From the NCBI RefSeq assembly GCF_026000115.1, contig NZ_AP026867.1:775501-839500 (forward strand): a DNA stretch of 64,000 nucleotides. The letters run 5' to 3'. A program made the translations under genes and the position numbers. Source of the DNA: Aureispira anguillae (GTDB lineage Bacteria > Bacteroidota > Bacteroidia > Chitinophagales > Saprospiraceae). Below are positions 18,775-28,288 of the stretch, piece by piece. The notes beneath the pieces were generated by a model. The model saw nothing but the letters and a program-made list of their open reading frames with translations. It searched no databases and was not told the DNA's origin. How positions within the stretch are numbered: position 1 is the stretch's first letter; each line of letters starts with the position of its first letter.

Positions 18775-19557
18775 ATGCGATTAAAAAAACATGTATTAAA
18801 AGCCCCAATTTGTATACTCAGTTTTTTAATCTTTTATTCCTGCACAATTACCAAAAATCAACGAACAAAACAGCAAAAATCGGAGAAAATTTTTGTTTAT
18901 GGAGCTAAGGCTATGGAAGAGGAAGCTTATACTGAAATCAAAGGTTCTGTTGCTCGTTTGCAAGCAATGATCTGTGGCAAATATATCTATACATATATTA
19001 GTGATGATGCTCAGAATGAAGACTTTTCAGTTTGGCGTACAGAAGATGGTCAAGATAGTATGATAGTTTGCCAAATTCCTATTGGCGATTATCGCAAAAT
19101 TGGTTACTGGGTTTATCATTGTCAATACTTAACCAGTTTGCCTAATGATCCTGTTTATCAAGCTTTTTCTAAGCTGGTTGCCCTTAATAGAGATACTATT
19201 AAAGCCGTTTATTATGAAGTGCCAGAAGGCTTTAAGTTAGATTTTACACAAAAAATGGTGGAGATTAAAGAAAACGCAGATAAAGTAGACTGGAACCAAC
19301 TGAAAATTTCCCCAGATAGTACTATTATCTATTATGCCCGTCAAAACCTTATTAAGTTTAAGGCAACGTCCAATATGGCAAAATTTTCAACGCCTCATCC
19401 TGAAATTAAATATCTGAAATACCATCAGGTTAATCTCCCAAATAAAATTTTAATTGATGCTGAATTATATGATAAGAATCAACAATACCTAAAGGAGTCT
19501 ACCCCTATTCAACTTATAAAAACAGCAGCGGTGCATCCTAATATGTATGAATATTAA
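18775..19557 (+). CDS. Lipoprotein, tandem paralogue 3 of 4 (possible CpcT/CpeT-like fold)
   Basis: A 260-residue lipoprotein with lipobox Cys23. The core motifs are IKGSVARLQAMICGKY, QIPIGDYRKIGYWVYHCQ, LTSLPNDPVYQAFSKL and NRDTIKAVYYEVPEGF. It is closest to copy 4: they share VYQ.FSKL, AV.YEVPEGFKLD and the DK.......L tail. The signal-peptide DNA is nearly the same as in copies 2 and 4. The spacing to copy 4 is only 52 bases, so these two are likely one transcript. No catalytic motif is recognised. Confidence 0.7.
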   Translation: MRLKKHVLKAPICILSFLIFYSCTITKNQRTKQQKSEKIFVYGAKAMEEEAYTEIKGSVARLQAMICGKYIYTYISDDAQNEDFSVWRTEDGQDSMIVCQIPIGDYRKIGYWVYHCQYLTSLPNDPVYQAFSKLVALNRDTIKAVYYEVPEGFKLDFTQKMVEIKENADKVDWNQLKISPDSTIIYYARQNLIKFKATSNMAKFSTPHPEIKYLKYHQVNLPNKILIDAELYDKNQQYLKESTPIQLIKTAAVHPNMYEY

Positions 19558-19609
19558 TGGAAGTAAAATAATGATAAAATGGATTAGATTATAATAAAAA
19601 CTTATTGCA

Positions 19610-20392
19610 ATGCGATTAAAAAAACATGTATTAAAAGCCCCAATTTTTATACTCAGTTTTTTAATCTTTTATTCCTGTACGGTTACAAAAAAACAACAAA
19701 CAAAACATCAAAAACCTAAGGGAATTTTTGTTTATGAGGCAGCAGAGTTAAGAGAGGAACAATATAGAAATATAAAAGGAGCTGTACCTCGCTTAAGAGC
19801 CATGATGTGTGGAAAATTTGTGCATCAAATATTGACTAAAAATGAAGAAGGTGTAATAAAATATGAAACTTGGCATACTAAGGATGGAGAGGACAGCATG
19901 ATGATTTATCAGGTTCCTGTGGGAGATCCTCACAAAATCGGTTATTGGATTTATAATTGCCAATACCTAACCAGTTTACCTGATAATCCTGTTTATCAAA
20001 CGTTTTCTAAACTGGAAGCAGTAAATAGAGATACTATTAAAGCTGTTTCTTATGAAGTGCCAGAAGGTTTTAAGCTAGATGTTACACAAAAAACAGCTGC
20101 CTTTAAGGCTTCTTTAGAAAAGATAGAGTGGAAGGGCTTAAAATTGTATAATGGAGGGTCAGTAAAGTATTATGAACGCCAAACTATTATAAAATATAAT
20201 GGTCAATCTATTATGAAAGCAAAAGAGTTGGAAAAACATAAAAAGATAAAGTATGTTATCAATTATTCTAATGTTGAAATGGATAGAATTCTATTTGGAT
20301 CGAGATATTATGATAAAGACAAAAAGTTTTTAGGGGGCAACAATCCCGATCAACTTTTTAAACTGGCGGGGATACATCCTAATTTGTATTAG
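19610..20392 (+). CDS. Lipoprotein, tandem paralogue 4 of 4 (possible CpcT/CpeT-like fold)
   Basis: A 260-residue lipoprotein with lipobox Cys23. The core motifs are IKGAVPRLRAMMCGKF, QVPVGDPHKIGYWIYNCQ, LTSLPDNPVYQTFSKL and NRDTIKAVSYEVPEGFKLD. The C-terminal third is Lys-rich (KELEKHKKIKYVINYSN) and differs from the other copies. It is the last gene of the array. A solo right end of the intergenic repeat family (20419-20432) follows. Function unknown. Confidence 0.7.
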   Translation: MRLKKHVLKAPIFILSFLIFYSCTVTKKQQTKHQKPKGIFVYEAAELREEQYRNIKGAVPRLRAMMCGKFVHQILTKNEEGVIKYETWHTKDGEDSMMIYQVPVGDPHKIGYWIYNCQYLTSLPDNPVYQTFSKLEAVNRDTIKAVSYEVPEGFKLDVTQKTAAFKASLEKIEWKGLKLYNGGSVKYYERQTIIKYNGQSIMKAKELEKHKKIKYVINYSNVEMDRILFGSRYYDKDKKFLGGNNPDQLFKLAGIHPNLY

Positions 20393-20418
20393 ATAAATCT
20401 CATCAATCTGAAAAAAAA

Positions 20419-20432
20419 TTAACGGAGTATTA
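20419..20432 (+). repeat. Solo right end of the intergenic repeat family
   Basis: TTAACGGAGTATTA matches the right terminus of full copies (A: TCAACGGAGTATT). No matching left end lies nearby, so this is a fragment or a chance match. It sits 27 bases past the last lipoprotein stop. Confidence 0.35.
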
Positions 20433-20620
20433 TCTATGCTAAAGAGCAGAATTTTCAAAAAAAGCTGCAATAAATCCAACAATGCATTAATTCTAACCAA
20501 AGGATTTCACAACTAAACAACAAAATACCTACTAGATTAGCTATAATTAGCGTAATTTGCAATCATTTCTTAACAAAAATCTTGTTTAACACGTTTTAAT
20601 AGAATAATTGGTAGCATATT

Positions 20621-21343
20621 ATGGAACCTGAGCAGAAATACAATTTTAAAGAAGGAGCAACATTATTAATTGACAAACCATTGGAATGGACTTCTTTTGA
20701 TGTTGTGAACAAAGTTCGTTATGCCTTAAAGAGGGCTTTGAATGTTCGTAAAATAAAAGTGGGTCATGCTGGGACACTAGATCCTTTGGCAACGGGCTTA
20801 TTAATTCTTTGCACAGGAAAATTTACCAAAAAAATTGATACTTACCAGAGTTTATATAAAGTTTACGATGGCACCATGCGTCTAGGAGCGACAACGCCTT
20901 CTTTTGATGCCGAAACAGAAATAAATGAAATCTTTCCTTTAGAAAATATCAGCCCCAAACTTATCCAAGATAATATTCAACACTTTGTGGGAGAAATCAA
21001 CCAAGTGCCTCCTATGTTTTCAGCAATAAAGGTGGATGGTCAACCGCTTTATAAAAAAGCGAGAAAGGGACAGGAAGTAAAAATAAAATCTAGAAAGGTA
21101 ACCATACATGATTTTAAAATACCTGAAATTCGTTTTCCCGATTTAGATTTTGAAGTAAAATGCACCAAAGGCACTTATATTCGCTCTTTAGCACACGAAT
21201 TTGGTCAAAAAATGAACAATGGAGCTTATTTGACTAAGTTAAGACGAACGCAAATTGGCGAATATCACCTCAAAGATGCTTGGCAACTAGAGGATTTAAT
21301 TGCTCATATTCGGGATAATTATACACCAGAGGAAAACGCTTAG
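20621..21343 (+). CDS. truB: tRNA pseudouridine(55) synthase TruB
   Basis: A 240-residue cytoplasmic enzyme that converts U55 of tRNAs to pseudouridine in the T loop. The family motif GHAGTLDPLATGLL carries the catalytic Asp54. Other family marks are LLIDKPLEWTSFDVVNKVR near the N-terminus, MRLGATTPSFDAETE, QVPPMFSAIKVDGQPLYKKA and CTKGTYIRSLAHEFG. The length is that of a short TruB without the C-terminal PUA extension, as is usual in Bacteroidota. Its stop is two bases from the stop of the convergent phosphodiesterase gene, leaving no room for a separate terminator. Confidence 0.95.
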   Translation: MEPEQKYNFKEGATLLIDKPLEWTSFDVVNKVRYALKRALNVRKIKVGHAGTLDPLATGLLILCTGKFTKKIDTYQSLYKVYDGTMRLGATTPSFDAETEINEIFPLENISPKLIQDNIQHFVGEINQVPPMFSAIKVDGQPLYKKARKGQEVKIKSRKVTIHDFKIPEIRFPDLDFEVKCTKGTYIRSLAHEFGQKMNNGAYLTKLRRTQIGEYHLKDAWQLEDLIAHIRDNYTPEENA

Positions 21344-21345
21344 AT

Positions 21346-22179
21346 TTATTTTTTTCTGAGTGCCTGTAGAGCTTGAACAACACGGTCTGGATAGTCAGAG
21401 ATCAAGCCAGCAACGCCCATTTCTATTAGGCGATGTATATCTGCTTTTTGGTTGACAGTCCAAGGGATAACTTTTAGGTTATTGGCATTGGCATATTGCA
21501 TCATGGCAGCATCTATTTGCTGAAAATAAGGACCATAGATAGGGGGCATAAAACCTAATTCTTGAATGTTTTCGGCGGCACTTTTGGCATTGTCTACTAA
21601 AAAGGAGAGGGTTAATTCTGGAGCTAGTTGGTGGGCAACTTGCATGCACTCTATGTCAAATGACTGAAAAATAGCTCGATTTAGCACCTTCTTCTCTCTT
21701 AAAATATCGATGATAAGGGTCGAAAATTCTTCTGCATTAGGATGAAAAATACCATCATCTTCAGGTAGGCGTTTTACTTCTATATTATAAGCAATAGGAA
21801 GCAGCCCATTCTGTTGGGTATAAGTCTCCATGGCATCTATGGTATCTCTTAGCGAGGGTTTGTAAGTACGCATTGGGCGTTGCTGTGGAAACCGTGGATG
21901 CCCTAGACTACCACAATCAATTTTTTTGATTTGCTCATAGGTCATTTGGTATAAATTATAATGCTTTTCTGTTTCGGGAGAAAGCGGTTTGCCATCTGGG
22001 CTTTGGCAGATCTCATGATTCAACCAAGGTTCGTGGGAGACTAATATTTCTTTGTCTTGGGTGACAACAACATCCATTTCTAAGTAGTGACAGCCCATGT
22101 CTATTGCTTTGTAAAAAGCAGGAATCGTGTTTTCTGGGAGATAACCACGGCATCCCCTATGACCATGTATTGTAAACAT
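21346..22179 (-). CDS. Glycerophosphodiester phosphodiesterase family protein
   Basis: A 277-residue GDPD-family TIM barrel that hydrolyses glycerophosphodiesters to glycerol-3-phosphate and an alcohol. N-terminal HGHRGCRGYLPENTIPAF holds the catalytic HRG and the ENT metal/substrate motif. LEMDVVVTQDKEILVSHEPW supplies the metal-binding E-x-D and the second catalytic His. C-terminal VIPWTVNQKADIHRLIEMGV and GLISDYPD match the end of the barrel. No signal peptide is visible, so it is cytoplasmic, of the UgpQ type. The start codon lies eight bases past the stop of the upstream agmatinase-family gene, so the two are probably co-transcribed. Confidence 0.9.
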   Translation of the reverse strand: MFTIHGHRGCRGYLPENTIPAFYKAIDMGCHYLEMDVVVTQDKEILVSHEPWLNHEICQSPDGKPLSPETEKHYNLYQMTYEQIKKIDCGSLGHPRFPQQRPMRTYKPSLRDTIDAMETYTQQNGLLPIAYNIEVKRLPEDDGIFHPNAEEFSTLIIDILREKKVLNRAIFQSFDIECMQVAHQLAPELTLSFLVDNAKSAAENIQELGFMPPIYGPYFQQIDAAMMQYANANNLKVIPWTVNQKADIHRLIEMGVAGLISDYPDRVVQALQALRKK

Positions 22180-22187
22180 AACAGATT

Positions 22188-23213
22188 CTAATCATTAATA
22201 AAGTGACCTAAAAGAACAGCTAATTTATACAAGATTCTTGCTCCTACGTTTCCATCCCATTCTGCTGCACTACCGACTTCACAAAGATCAAAGCCAATAA
22301 TGGTACGACCACTTTTGGCAATTTGTTGTAGCAAATAGTATGCTTCAAAAAATTCTAAACCTCCTGGAACAGGGGTACCTGTATTGGGACAGAGTTTTGG
22401 ATCTAGCCCATCTATATCAAAACTAATATAAACCTTTTGGGGCAGGGTGGCAATAATTTCTTGACAAAGTTGCTGATAGGTTTTATTCTGGTTGTATTGA
22501 CAGGCTCTAATTTGAGGCATGGTATAAATACAAATTCGTTCTGGATGTTTTTTTGCGTACTCTAATTCTTCTTGGCAGGCATCTCGAATGGCTACTTGGG
22601 TGAGTTGTTGAATTTGTGGAATTGATTCTAGGGCATTGTAGAAAATAGAAGCGTGCGAATAGGTAAAATCCTCATAGGCTTTTCTTAGGTCGCAGTGAGC
22701 ATCAATTTGCAGTATACCAAATGAATCGTATTGCTCGGATAGTGCTTTTAGATAGCCCAAAGGAACGCTGTGTTCTCCACCAACTAGCCCAACTCGTTTG
22801 CCTGCTTCTAAAAGTGTTTTACTTTGTTGATATACCCAATTGTTTAAGATCGTTGAATTGAAATTGACAGTATCAATTAGTTGGGTATCAATGCTTTTTT
22901 GTTGTTCTAAATTATCAATGTGCTGTATGGCTAATGCACGAGTTTTATTACTTAGGGCTAGTATGTCAGGGTCTACAGGAGCCATGAAAATTGGTGTTTC
23001 CCAAGCATTAGGAAAATCCCAATCCACTAAATCTAACTGGTAAGAGGCTTCTAATATATTGGAAGGCCCCAAAGCCGTGCCAGCAGCATAAGAAACCGTT
23101 GCTTCCCAAGGAACGGGCAATAAAACAACTTTAGCGACTTTTTGCGTATAGGGTAATCCTATAAAATTGCCATTTTTAACAGCATAGCTATTGGGATCAA
23201 ATTTTTTTAGCAT
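22188..23213 (-). CDS. speB: Agmatinase/arginase (ureohydrolase) family protein
   Basis: A 341-residue ureohydrolase with all metal ligands of the binuclear manganese site: His148 in GGEHSVPLGYL, Asp171-His173-Asp175 in QIDAHCDLRKAY, and Asp266/Asp268 in SFDIDGLDPKLCPNTGTP. It cleaves a guanidino substrate to urea plus an amine. The substrate is agmatine in many Bacteroidota homologues (polyamine synthesis), but arginine or another guanidino compound cannot be excluded. It is divergent from the alpha/beta hydrolase and followed eight bases later by the phosphodiesterase gene. The ATG is preceded by AT-rich DNA with a near-match TATTTTG box. Confidence 0.85.
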   Translation of the reverse strand: MLKKFDPNSYAVKNGNFIGLPYTQKVAKVVLLPVPWEATVSYAAGTALGPSNILEASYQLDLVDWDFPNAWETPIFMAPVDPDILALSNKTRALAIQHIDNLEQQKSIDTQLIDTVNFNSTILNNWVYQQSKTLLEAGKRVGLVGGEHSVPLGYLKALSEQYDSFGILQIDAHCDLRKAYEDFTYSHASIFYNALESIPQIQQLTQVAIRDACQEELEYAKKHPERICIYTMPQIRACQYNQNKTYQQLCQEIIATLPQKVYISFDIDGLDPKLCPNTGTPVPGGLEFFEAYYLLQQIAKSGRTIIGFDLCEVGSAAEWDGNVGARILYKLAVLLGHFIND

Positions 23214-23362
23214 TGGATAAAATCTTTAAACAATCTTAGAAAAAACGTAAATTCTAATCTAAAAAACATTAATATTGATGATAGGGGAAGGCAAAATAAA
23301 GAAGATCGTGGATACGCCCAAATTTTATGACAGGGCAAAAATATAGACTGAAAAATAAAGGG

Positions 23363-24199
23363 ATGAAAACACAATTTATAACTACCAATGGGATTAGTTT
23401 GCAAGTAATAATAGCTGGTCCAAAGGATGGCGAACCTGTTTTTTTATTGCATGGATTCCCCGATTTTTGGTTTACATGGGATGCTCAAATTGATGTTTTA
23501 GTGACCAATGGATTCCGAGTAATTGTTCCGAATCAAAGAGGTTTTGGAGAAAGTGATAAACCTACTGATATAGCGGCTTATCGACAGCTTGAATTGGCTA
23601 AGGATATTATAGGGATCGCTGATGTATTGGGCTATGAACAATTTAATTTGGCAGGGCATGATTTTGGAGGTTTGGTTGCTTGGAGTATTGTAACTTTATA
23701 CCCAGAACGCATTAAAAAGTTGGTGGTCATCAGTGCACCTCATCTGATTGCGAGCCTAAAATACAGGTCTATTCGCCAAAAACTAAAAAGTTGGTACATT
23801 GTTTTTTTTCAAATTCCTTATCTTCCTGAACGAATGCTCAAGGCGTTTGATTATGCCATGTTGGTTCGAAATATGCCCAGTTTTTTAGCCCCTGAATTAT
23901 TAATGCGTTACAAAAAAGCTTGGGGGCAACCTCAATGTTTGAGGGCTATGCTTAATTGGTACAAGGCTTTGATAAGAGAAATGAAACTCAAGGAAATCAA
24001 TTATGGAATCGTAACGACTCCTACGCATATTATTTGGGGAAAAGAGGATAGCTATTTAGAGGCTGGTTTGGCTCAATTGAGTTTGGATCAATGTACAACA
24101 GGTAAATTAACTGTTTTTGAGGAGACGAATCATTGGGTGATGTACGAACGTTCCATGGAAGTGAGTAATTTGTTACTGTGGCATTTTACAGCTAAATAA
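23363..24199 (+). CDS. Alpha/beta hydrolase, epoxide hydrolase-like
   Basis: A 278-residue alpha/beta-hydrolase. It has the oxyanion motif HGFP at 30-33 followed by DFWFTWDAQI, the strand VIVPNQRGFGESDKP, the nucleophile elbow AGHDFGG with Asp100, and the C-terminal catalytic His257 in TNHW. An Asp nucleophile with HGFP is the signature of soluble epoxide hydrolases and fluoroacetate/haloalkane dehalogenases, with epoxide hydrolase more likely. I chose the ATG at 23363 because the family begins about there. An in-frame ATG at 23327 adds 12 basic residues (MTGQKYRLKNKG) and is possible. Cytoplasmic, and monocistronic by spacing. Confidence 0.8.
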   Translation: MKTQFITTNGISLQVIIAGPKDGEPVFLLHGFPDFWFTWDAQIDVLVTNGFRVIVPNQRGFGESDKPTDIAAYRQLELAKDIIGIADVLGYEQFNLAGHDFGGLVAWSIVTLYPERIKKLVVISAPHLIASLKYRSIRQKLKSWYIVFFQIPYLPERMLKAFDYAMLVRNMPSFLAPELLMRYKKAWGQPQCLRAMLNWYKALIREMKLKEINYGIVTTPTHIIWGKEDSYLEAGLAQLSLDQCTTGKLTVFEETNHWVMYERSMEVSNLLLWHFTAK

Positions 24200-24325
24200 A
24201 TGGCTTAAAAGTTATTTAGAGACTTAATTTTTTGTATTATATAATTAATCGTTGACGGTTGATTGCTTTTTTTGAAAAGGCAAAAAAGTATTCATTATAA
24301 AACTACAAAACCCTTTCTTGCATTA

Positions 24326-27300
24326 ATGGCAATAAATGCACTAAAAATTATATGCTTCCTTTTCTTGTTTACTCCTATAGGAGTAGCGCAAGATTCCTAT
24401 TCTTGGCGATTGACCGATAAAGAGGGCTTGCCAAGTATGGAGATTTATCACCTTTATCAAGATACAAAAGGTTATATGTGGATTGCTACCGATAGAGGTC
24501 TTTGCCGATATGATGGCTTGTCAATAAAGCGCTATCAACATCCAGATCAAAAGGGAAATGCTGTTGCTAATATTAAAGAAGATGAGGAAGGGCGAATTTG
24601 GTTCAAAGCATTTAGTGGGCAATTGTTTTATATTGACCAGCAAGGAGATTGCCAATTATTTCCAATTCCAAAAGAATACCATGCAGGAACTTATTACGCT
24701 TATACGCTTAGAGAAAAAGAACTTTGTTTGGGGACAGATAGGCTTTGCATTTATAATTTTGAAACACAAGAATGGAGAGTAGACAGTTTTCCTAATATTG
24801 GTCCATCTACATCGAGTCAAGCTATTTCCAATTTGGAAGCGGATGCAGAGGGCAATCTTTTGTTTGTGACCTACAAACAAGAATTTTGGCTACAGAGCGA
24901 TACGATTAACGAAAAAATTACAGTGTTAAAAGATTGGTCTTCTTGTATCCCTTTTGCTAAAGATTCTGTTATTCTTTTTCAGCCCAATACCAATTCATTG
25001 ATTTATATTGATGTTATTGATCGTTTTAGAACTGATACGAGCACTATCGATCACTTTTCGGTCAACCAAAGAGTTTTAGCGGTATATAAGGATAAGGATT
25101 TAATTTGGGTGGCAACAATGAAAGGGGCATTTGGTTATGAACGTAAAAGTACGGGAGGTTGGCAACAAAAATACCATATCCTTCCAGATGAACAAGTTTC
25201 CGTTTGTAGAAAAGATAAAGAGGGCAATTATTGGTTCGCTACGTTGCAAAATGGAATCTTTATATTTCCTTCTTTAGATATTAAATTTTATAATGCCCAA
25301 AATTCTTCTTTGACGAATGGACACCTGCTCTGCGTGGAAAAAGATGCTGAAGGGCAACTTTTAATTGGTGGAAGTGATGGGGCTGTAATGAGGTTTGATC
25401 CGACCAGAGAGCAATTGAGTGATCATTATGCTGGGGTGGAGGGCAATATCCTTTCTATTGTTTTTGATAAAAAAAGAGAGAAAATATACTTTACTTCTTA
25501 TGGACTACAGGTTGCAGAATGGAAAAATTCTAAATCTATTGTCTATTTAGGGGCTACCTTGGGAGGGGGACACAACTCTGCGATATACAAAGAGGATTTT
25601 TTACTCTCAGGGAAGAATGGTTTTGTAGGACTTATGAATTTAAGAGGAGGGCTAGGAGTCGATTCTATACCCCCCAATTCATTCAATTTTAGATATAAGA
25701 AAGCTTGGTTGTGGTCTTCTGATGAAATTCCTTATCCAGCTTATATTCATGTTTTACAAAATCTGGCTAAGATAAAGGCTATTTGGGTAGACCAAAAAGA
25801 CCCCGATTATTTTTGGCTGGCAGCCAATGATAGTCTTTATATGTATGGAGGAAGAGATCGAAAAATAATCTTAGATGAAGCGGGCAATAGTATTGTCGTA
25901 ACGGACATCAACCAAACGGTAGATGGAGCTATTTGGTGTACTACGATGAATAAAGGATTGTATAAAATTGTTGATCATAAAGTAACAAAAGTATATACAG
26001 AAGCAGATGGATTGCCAACCAATAATTGTTTGTCCTTAACGACAGATAGCATGACGGTTTGGGTAGGAACCGAACTAGGTATTGTTAAATTAAACACAAC
26101 GGACAATAAAATTGACGTTTATAATGATCTGGACGGTTGTGTGTCCAACGAGATTCGAGATATAGAAGTTGTAGATGGGAAGGTTTGGGCGACCACTATT
26201 AAAGGATTAATTAGTTTTGATGTCAATATCAAATCTATAAATCCCCAAAAACCTTTTATTGAATTAATTGCTTTGGAAATTAACAAAAAGGCACATAGTT
26301 TGGGAACAGCGGCCAATCTTTTATATAATGAGAATAATTTGAAATTTAAGTTTCAAGCAACGGCTTTTAAGGGCTTAGACCGCATTCATTACGAATATCG
26401 CTTGTTGGGCTTGGATAGTGCTTGGATTCAATTGCCACGAAGCACTGATTTTACTTATTTTCAGGGGTTAATACCTGGCGATTTTATATTTGAGGTGAGG
26501 GCGGTTAATGAGGATGGATTTGTTAGCGAAAAACCTGCTCGTTATGCTTTTTCTATTCAGCCACCCTATTGGCAAACCTATTGGTTTTTATTTTTAATGT
26601 ACACTGGGATCGTTTTATTTGTAGGAGGGATTGCAACATTTAGATATCGAGTGTACAAAAGGGAACGAGATTTAGAAGCGTCCATGAGCCGAATGAGAAT
26701 GCAAGCGTTGCAGTCACAAATGAACCCTCATTTTGTTTTTAATGCAATGAGTGCCATTCAAGATTATTGGATACAGCAAGAACCTAAAATCGCTTTGATG
26801 TATCAAGCTAAATTTGCTAAATTAATGCGTTTGATCTTTGCCTATTCTAAAGAATTAGGCATTCATATAGAAGAAGAATTAGAATTTTTAAAAATCTATG
26901 TTAGCTTAGAGCAAATTCGATTTGAAGGGCAAGTTGAGGTAATTTTTGATGTAGAGGAAACCTTGTTAAACCAAGAAATTTATTTAACTCCTTTGTTAAT
27001 TCAGCCGCAATTAGAAAATTGTTTTAAGCATGGTTTGCTCCATAAAGAGGGAAAGGGAAAAATTCTAATTCAACTAAAAAAAGAGGCTAGTTATATTTAT
27101 TGTGCGATTGAAGATGATGGTGTTGGACGAAAGAAAGCGGGCGAATATGCTTCTTGGAGAAAGCACTTTAAAAAGAAAGTATCTAGTCTAGATATAACAA
27201 CAGAACGCTTACAAATTTTAAATGATTTATTTGGTGTTGATAAAACTAAAAAAGTATTAAAAATAAGTGATCTAGAAACAACTGATGGAAAAGCTACAGG

Positions 27301-27340
27301 AACTCTAGTTGAAATGTGGATTCCGCAAATAATTCTCTAG
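24326..27340 (+). CDS. Hybrid-propeller sensor histidine kinase (two-component propeller, Y_Y_Y, LytS-type kinase)
   Basis: A 1004-residue sensor. The start ATG at 24326 gives a signal peptide (ICFLFLFTPIGVAQ); an upstream in-frame TTG is less likely. A periplasmic region of about 730 residues is built of two-component propeller repeats (GYMWIATDRGLCRYDG, GAIWCTTMNKGLYKI, MTVWVGTELGIVKL) and ends in a Y_Y_Y domain (YEYRLLGLDSAWIQLP). One membrane segment follows (YWFLFLMYTGIVLFVGG). The cytoplasmic His_kinase (LytS/YehU) domain has phospho-acceptor His802 in QMNPHFVFNAM, and an ATPase domain has LENCFKHG and EDDGVGR. It probably senses an extracellular ligand such as a glycan and phosphorylates the regulator encoded next. 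Confidence 0.9.
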   Translation: MAINALKIICFLFLFTPIGVAQDSYSWRLTDKEGLPSMEIYHLYQDTKGYMWIATDRGLCRYDGLSIKRYQHPDQKGNAVANIKEDEEGRIWFKAFSGQLFYIDQQGDCQLFPIPKEYHAGTYYAYTLREKELCLGTDRLCIYNFETQEWRVDSFPNIGPSTSSQAISNLEADAEGNLLFVTYKQEFWLQSDTINEKITVLKDWSSCIPFAKDSVILFQPNTNSLIYIDVIDRFRTDTSTIDHFSVNQRVLAVYKDKDLIWVATMKGAFGYERKSTGGWQQKYHILPDEQVSVCRKDKEGNYWFATLQNGIFIFPSLDIKFYNAQNSSLTNGHLLCVEKDAEGQLLIGGSDGAVMRFDPTREQLSDHYAGVEGNILSIVFDKKREKIYFTSYGLQVAEWKNSKSIVYLGATLGGGHNSAIYKEDFLLSGKNGFVGLMNLRGGLGVDSIPPNSFNFRYKKAWLWSSDEIPYPAYIHVLQNLAKIKAIWVDQKDPDYFWLAANDSLYMYGGRDRKIILDEAGNSIVVTDINQTVDGAIWCTTMNKGLYKIVDHKVTKVYTEADGLPTNNCLSLTTDSMTVWVGTELGIVKLNTTDNKIDVYNDLDGCVSNEIRDIEVVDGKVWATTIKGLISFDVNIKSINPQKPFIELIALEINKKAHSLGTAANLLYNENNLKFKFQATAFKGLDRIHYEYRLLGLDSAWIQLPRSTDFTYFQGLIPGDFIFEVRAVNEDGFVSEKPARYAFSIQPPYWQTYWFLFLMYTGIVLFVGGIATFRYRVYKRERDLEASMSRMRMQALQSQMNPHFVFNAMSAIQDYWIQQEPKIALMYQAKFAKLMRLIFAYSKELGIHIEEELEFLKIYVSLEQIRFEGQVEVIFDVEETLLNQEIYLTPLLIQPQLENCFKHGLLHKEGKGKILIQLKKEASYIYCAIEDDGVGRKKAGEYASWRKHFKKKVSSLDITTERLQILNDLFGVDKTKKVLKISDLETTDGKATGTLVEMWIPQIIL

Positions 27341-27456
27341 CAAATATTGCTTTGATAGCTTGTTTAGAAGCTTACCAATCAAGTTTTTTCTAAAAAGAAC
27401 AGTTAACCTATTACTACACAATTTGTTAAAATAAACAACTAAATTTACAAACATTA

Positions 27457-28206
27457 ATGGATATAATTCGATGTGTGATTGTAGAAGACGAAAAACGAAC
27501 TAGAAATGTTTTAAAGACATTGCTAGAAAAATACTGTGAGGGGGTTGAGGTAGTTGCTGAAGCAGAGAATATACAGGAGGCTGTCGCAGTAATCAAAGAA
27601 CACCAACCTGGATTGGTTTTTTTAGATATTGAAATGCCTAGAGAAAGCGGCTTTAGTTTGTTTAAGTACTTTCAAGAAATAGACTTTGAAGTTGTGTTTA
27701 CAACTGCCTACGATCAATATGCTGTAAAAGCGATCAAATTAGCAGCGTTAGATTATCTGGTCAAACCGATTAATCTGGAAGAGTTAATGGAGACGTTGGA
27801 ACGGTTTAGAACGAAGATAAAAAAGGTAGACAATAGTGCTAAACAGCATCAACTCTTAGAAGATTCTTTGCACAATAAGGGCAAACAAAAAATTGCACTT
27901 TCTTGCATTGATGGTCTAATGTTTATTGAGGTGACCGATATTGTTCGTTGCCAATCGGATAAGAGTTATACCGTTATTGTATTAGCATCAGGGCAAGAAA
28001 TTTGGACGTCTAAAAATTTAGGAGAATACGAATCCATTTTGGATGAAGCGAATTTTTTTCGGGTGCATCGCTCTCATATTATTAATACCAATTATGTTAC
28101 CAAATTAACAAGGGGAAAAACGCCTATATTATTGATGAAAGATGGAAGTAAAATTCCTGTTTCTTTGGCTAAAAAAGAAAAACTATTAAAAATTCTTTTG
28201 GAGTAG
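27457..28206 (+). CDS. LytTR-family response regulator
   Basis: A 249-residue partner of the preceding kinase. The receiver domain (1-120) has the acidic pair in VIVEDEK, phospho-acceptor Asp57 in VFLDIEMP, Thr in TTAYDQYA and Lys in YLVKPINLEE. A linker of about 25 residues leads to a LytTR DNA-binding domain (about 145-249: EVTDIVRCQSDKSYTVIVL, FFRVHRSHIINTNYVTKL, DGSKIPVSLAKKEKL). LytTR regulators bind tandem promoter repeats of nearby or distant genes, and I could not identify a target site here. A strong terminator follows, so kinase and regulator form a two-gene unit. Confidence 0.92.
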   Translation: MDIIRCVIVEDEKRTRNVLKTLLEKYCEGVEVVAEAENIQEAVAVIKEHQPGLVFLDIEMPRESGFSLFKYFQEIDFEVVFTTAYDQYAVKAIKLAALDYLVKPINLEELMETLERFRTKIKKVDNSAKQHQLLEDSLHNKGKQKIALSCIDGLMFIEVTDIVRCQSDKSYTVIVLASGQEIWTSKNLGEYESILDEANFFRVHRSHIINTNYVTKLTRGKTPILLMKDGSKIPVSLAKKEKLLKILLE

Positions 28207-28288
28207 TTTGGGATTGAATGGCTTAAGGATCTTAAGTGTTATACGTATAAATTGTCGATCTACTTACTGAAAAAATAACGACCATTTT

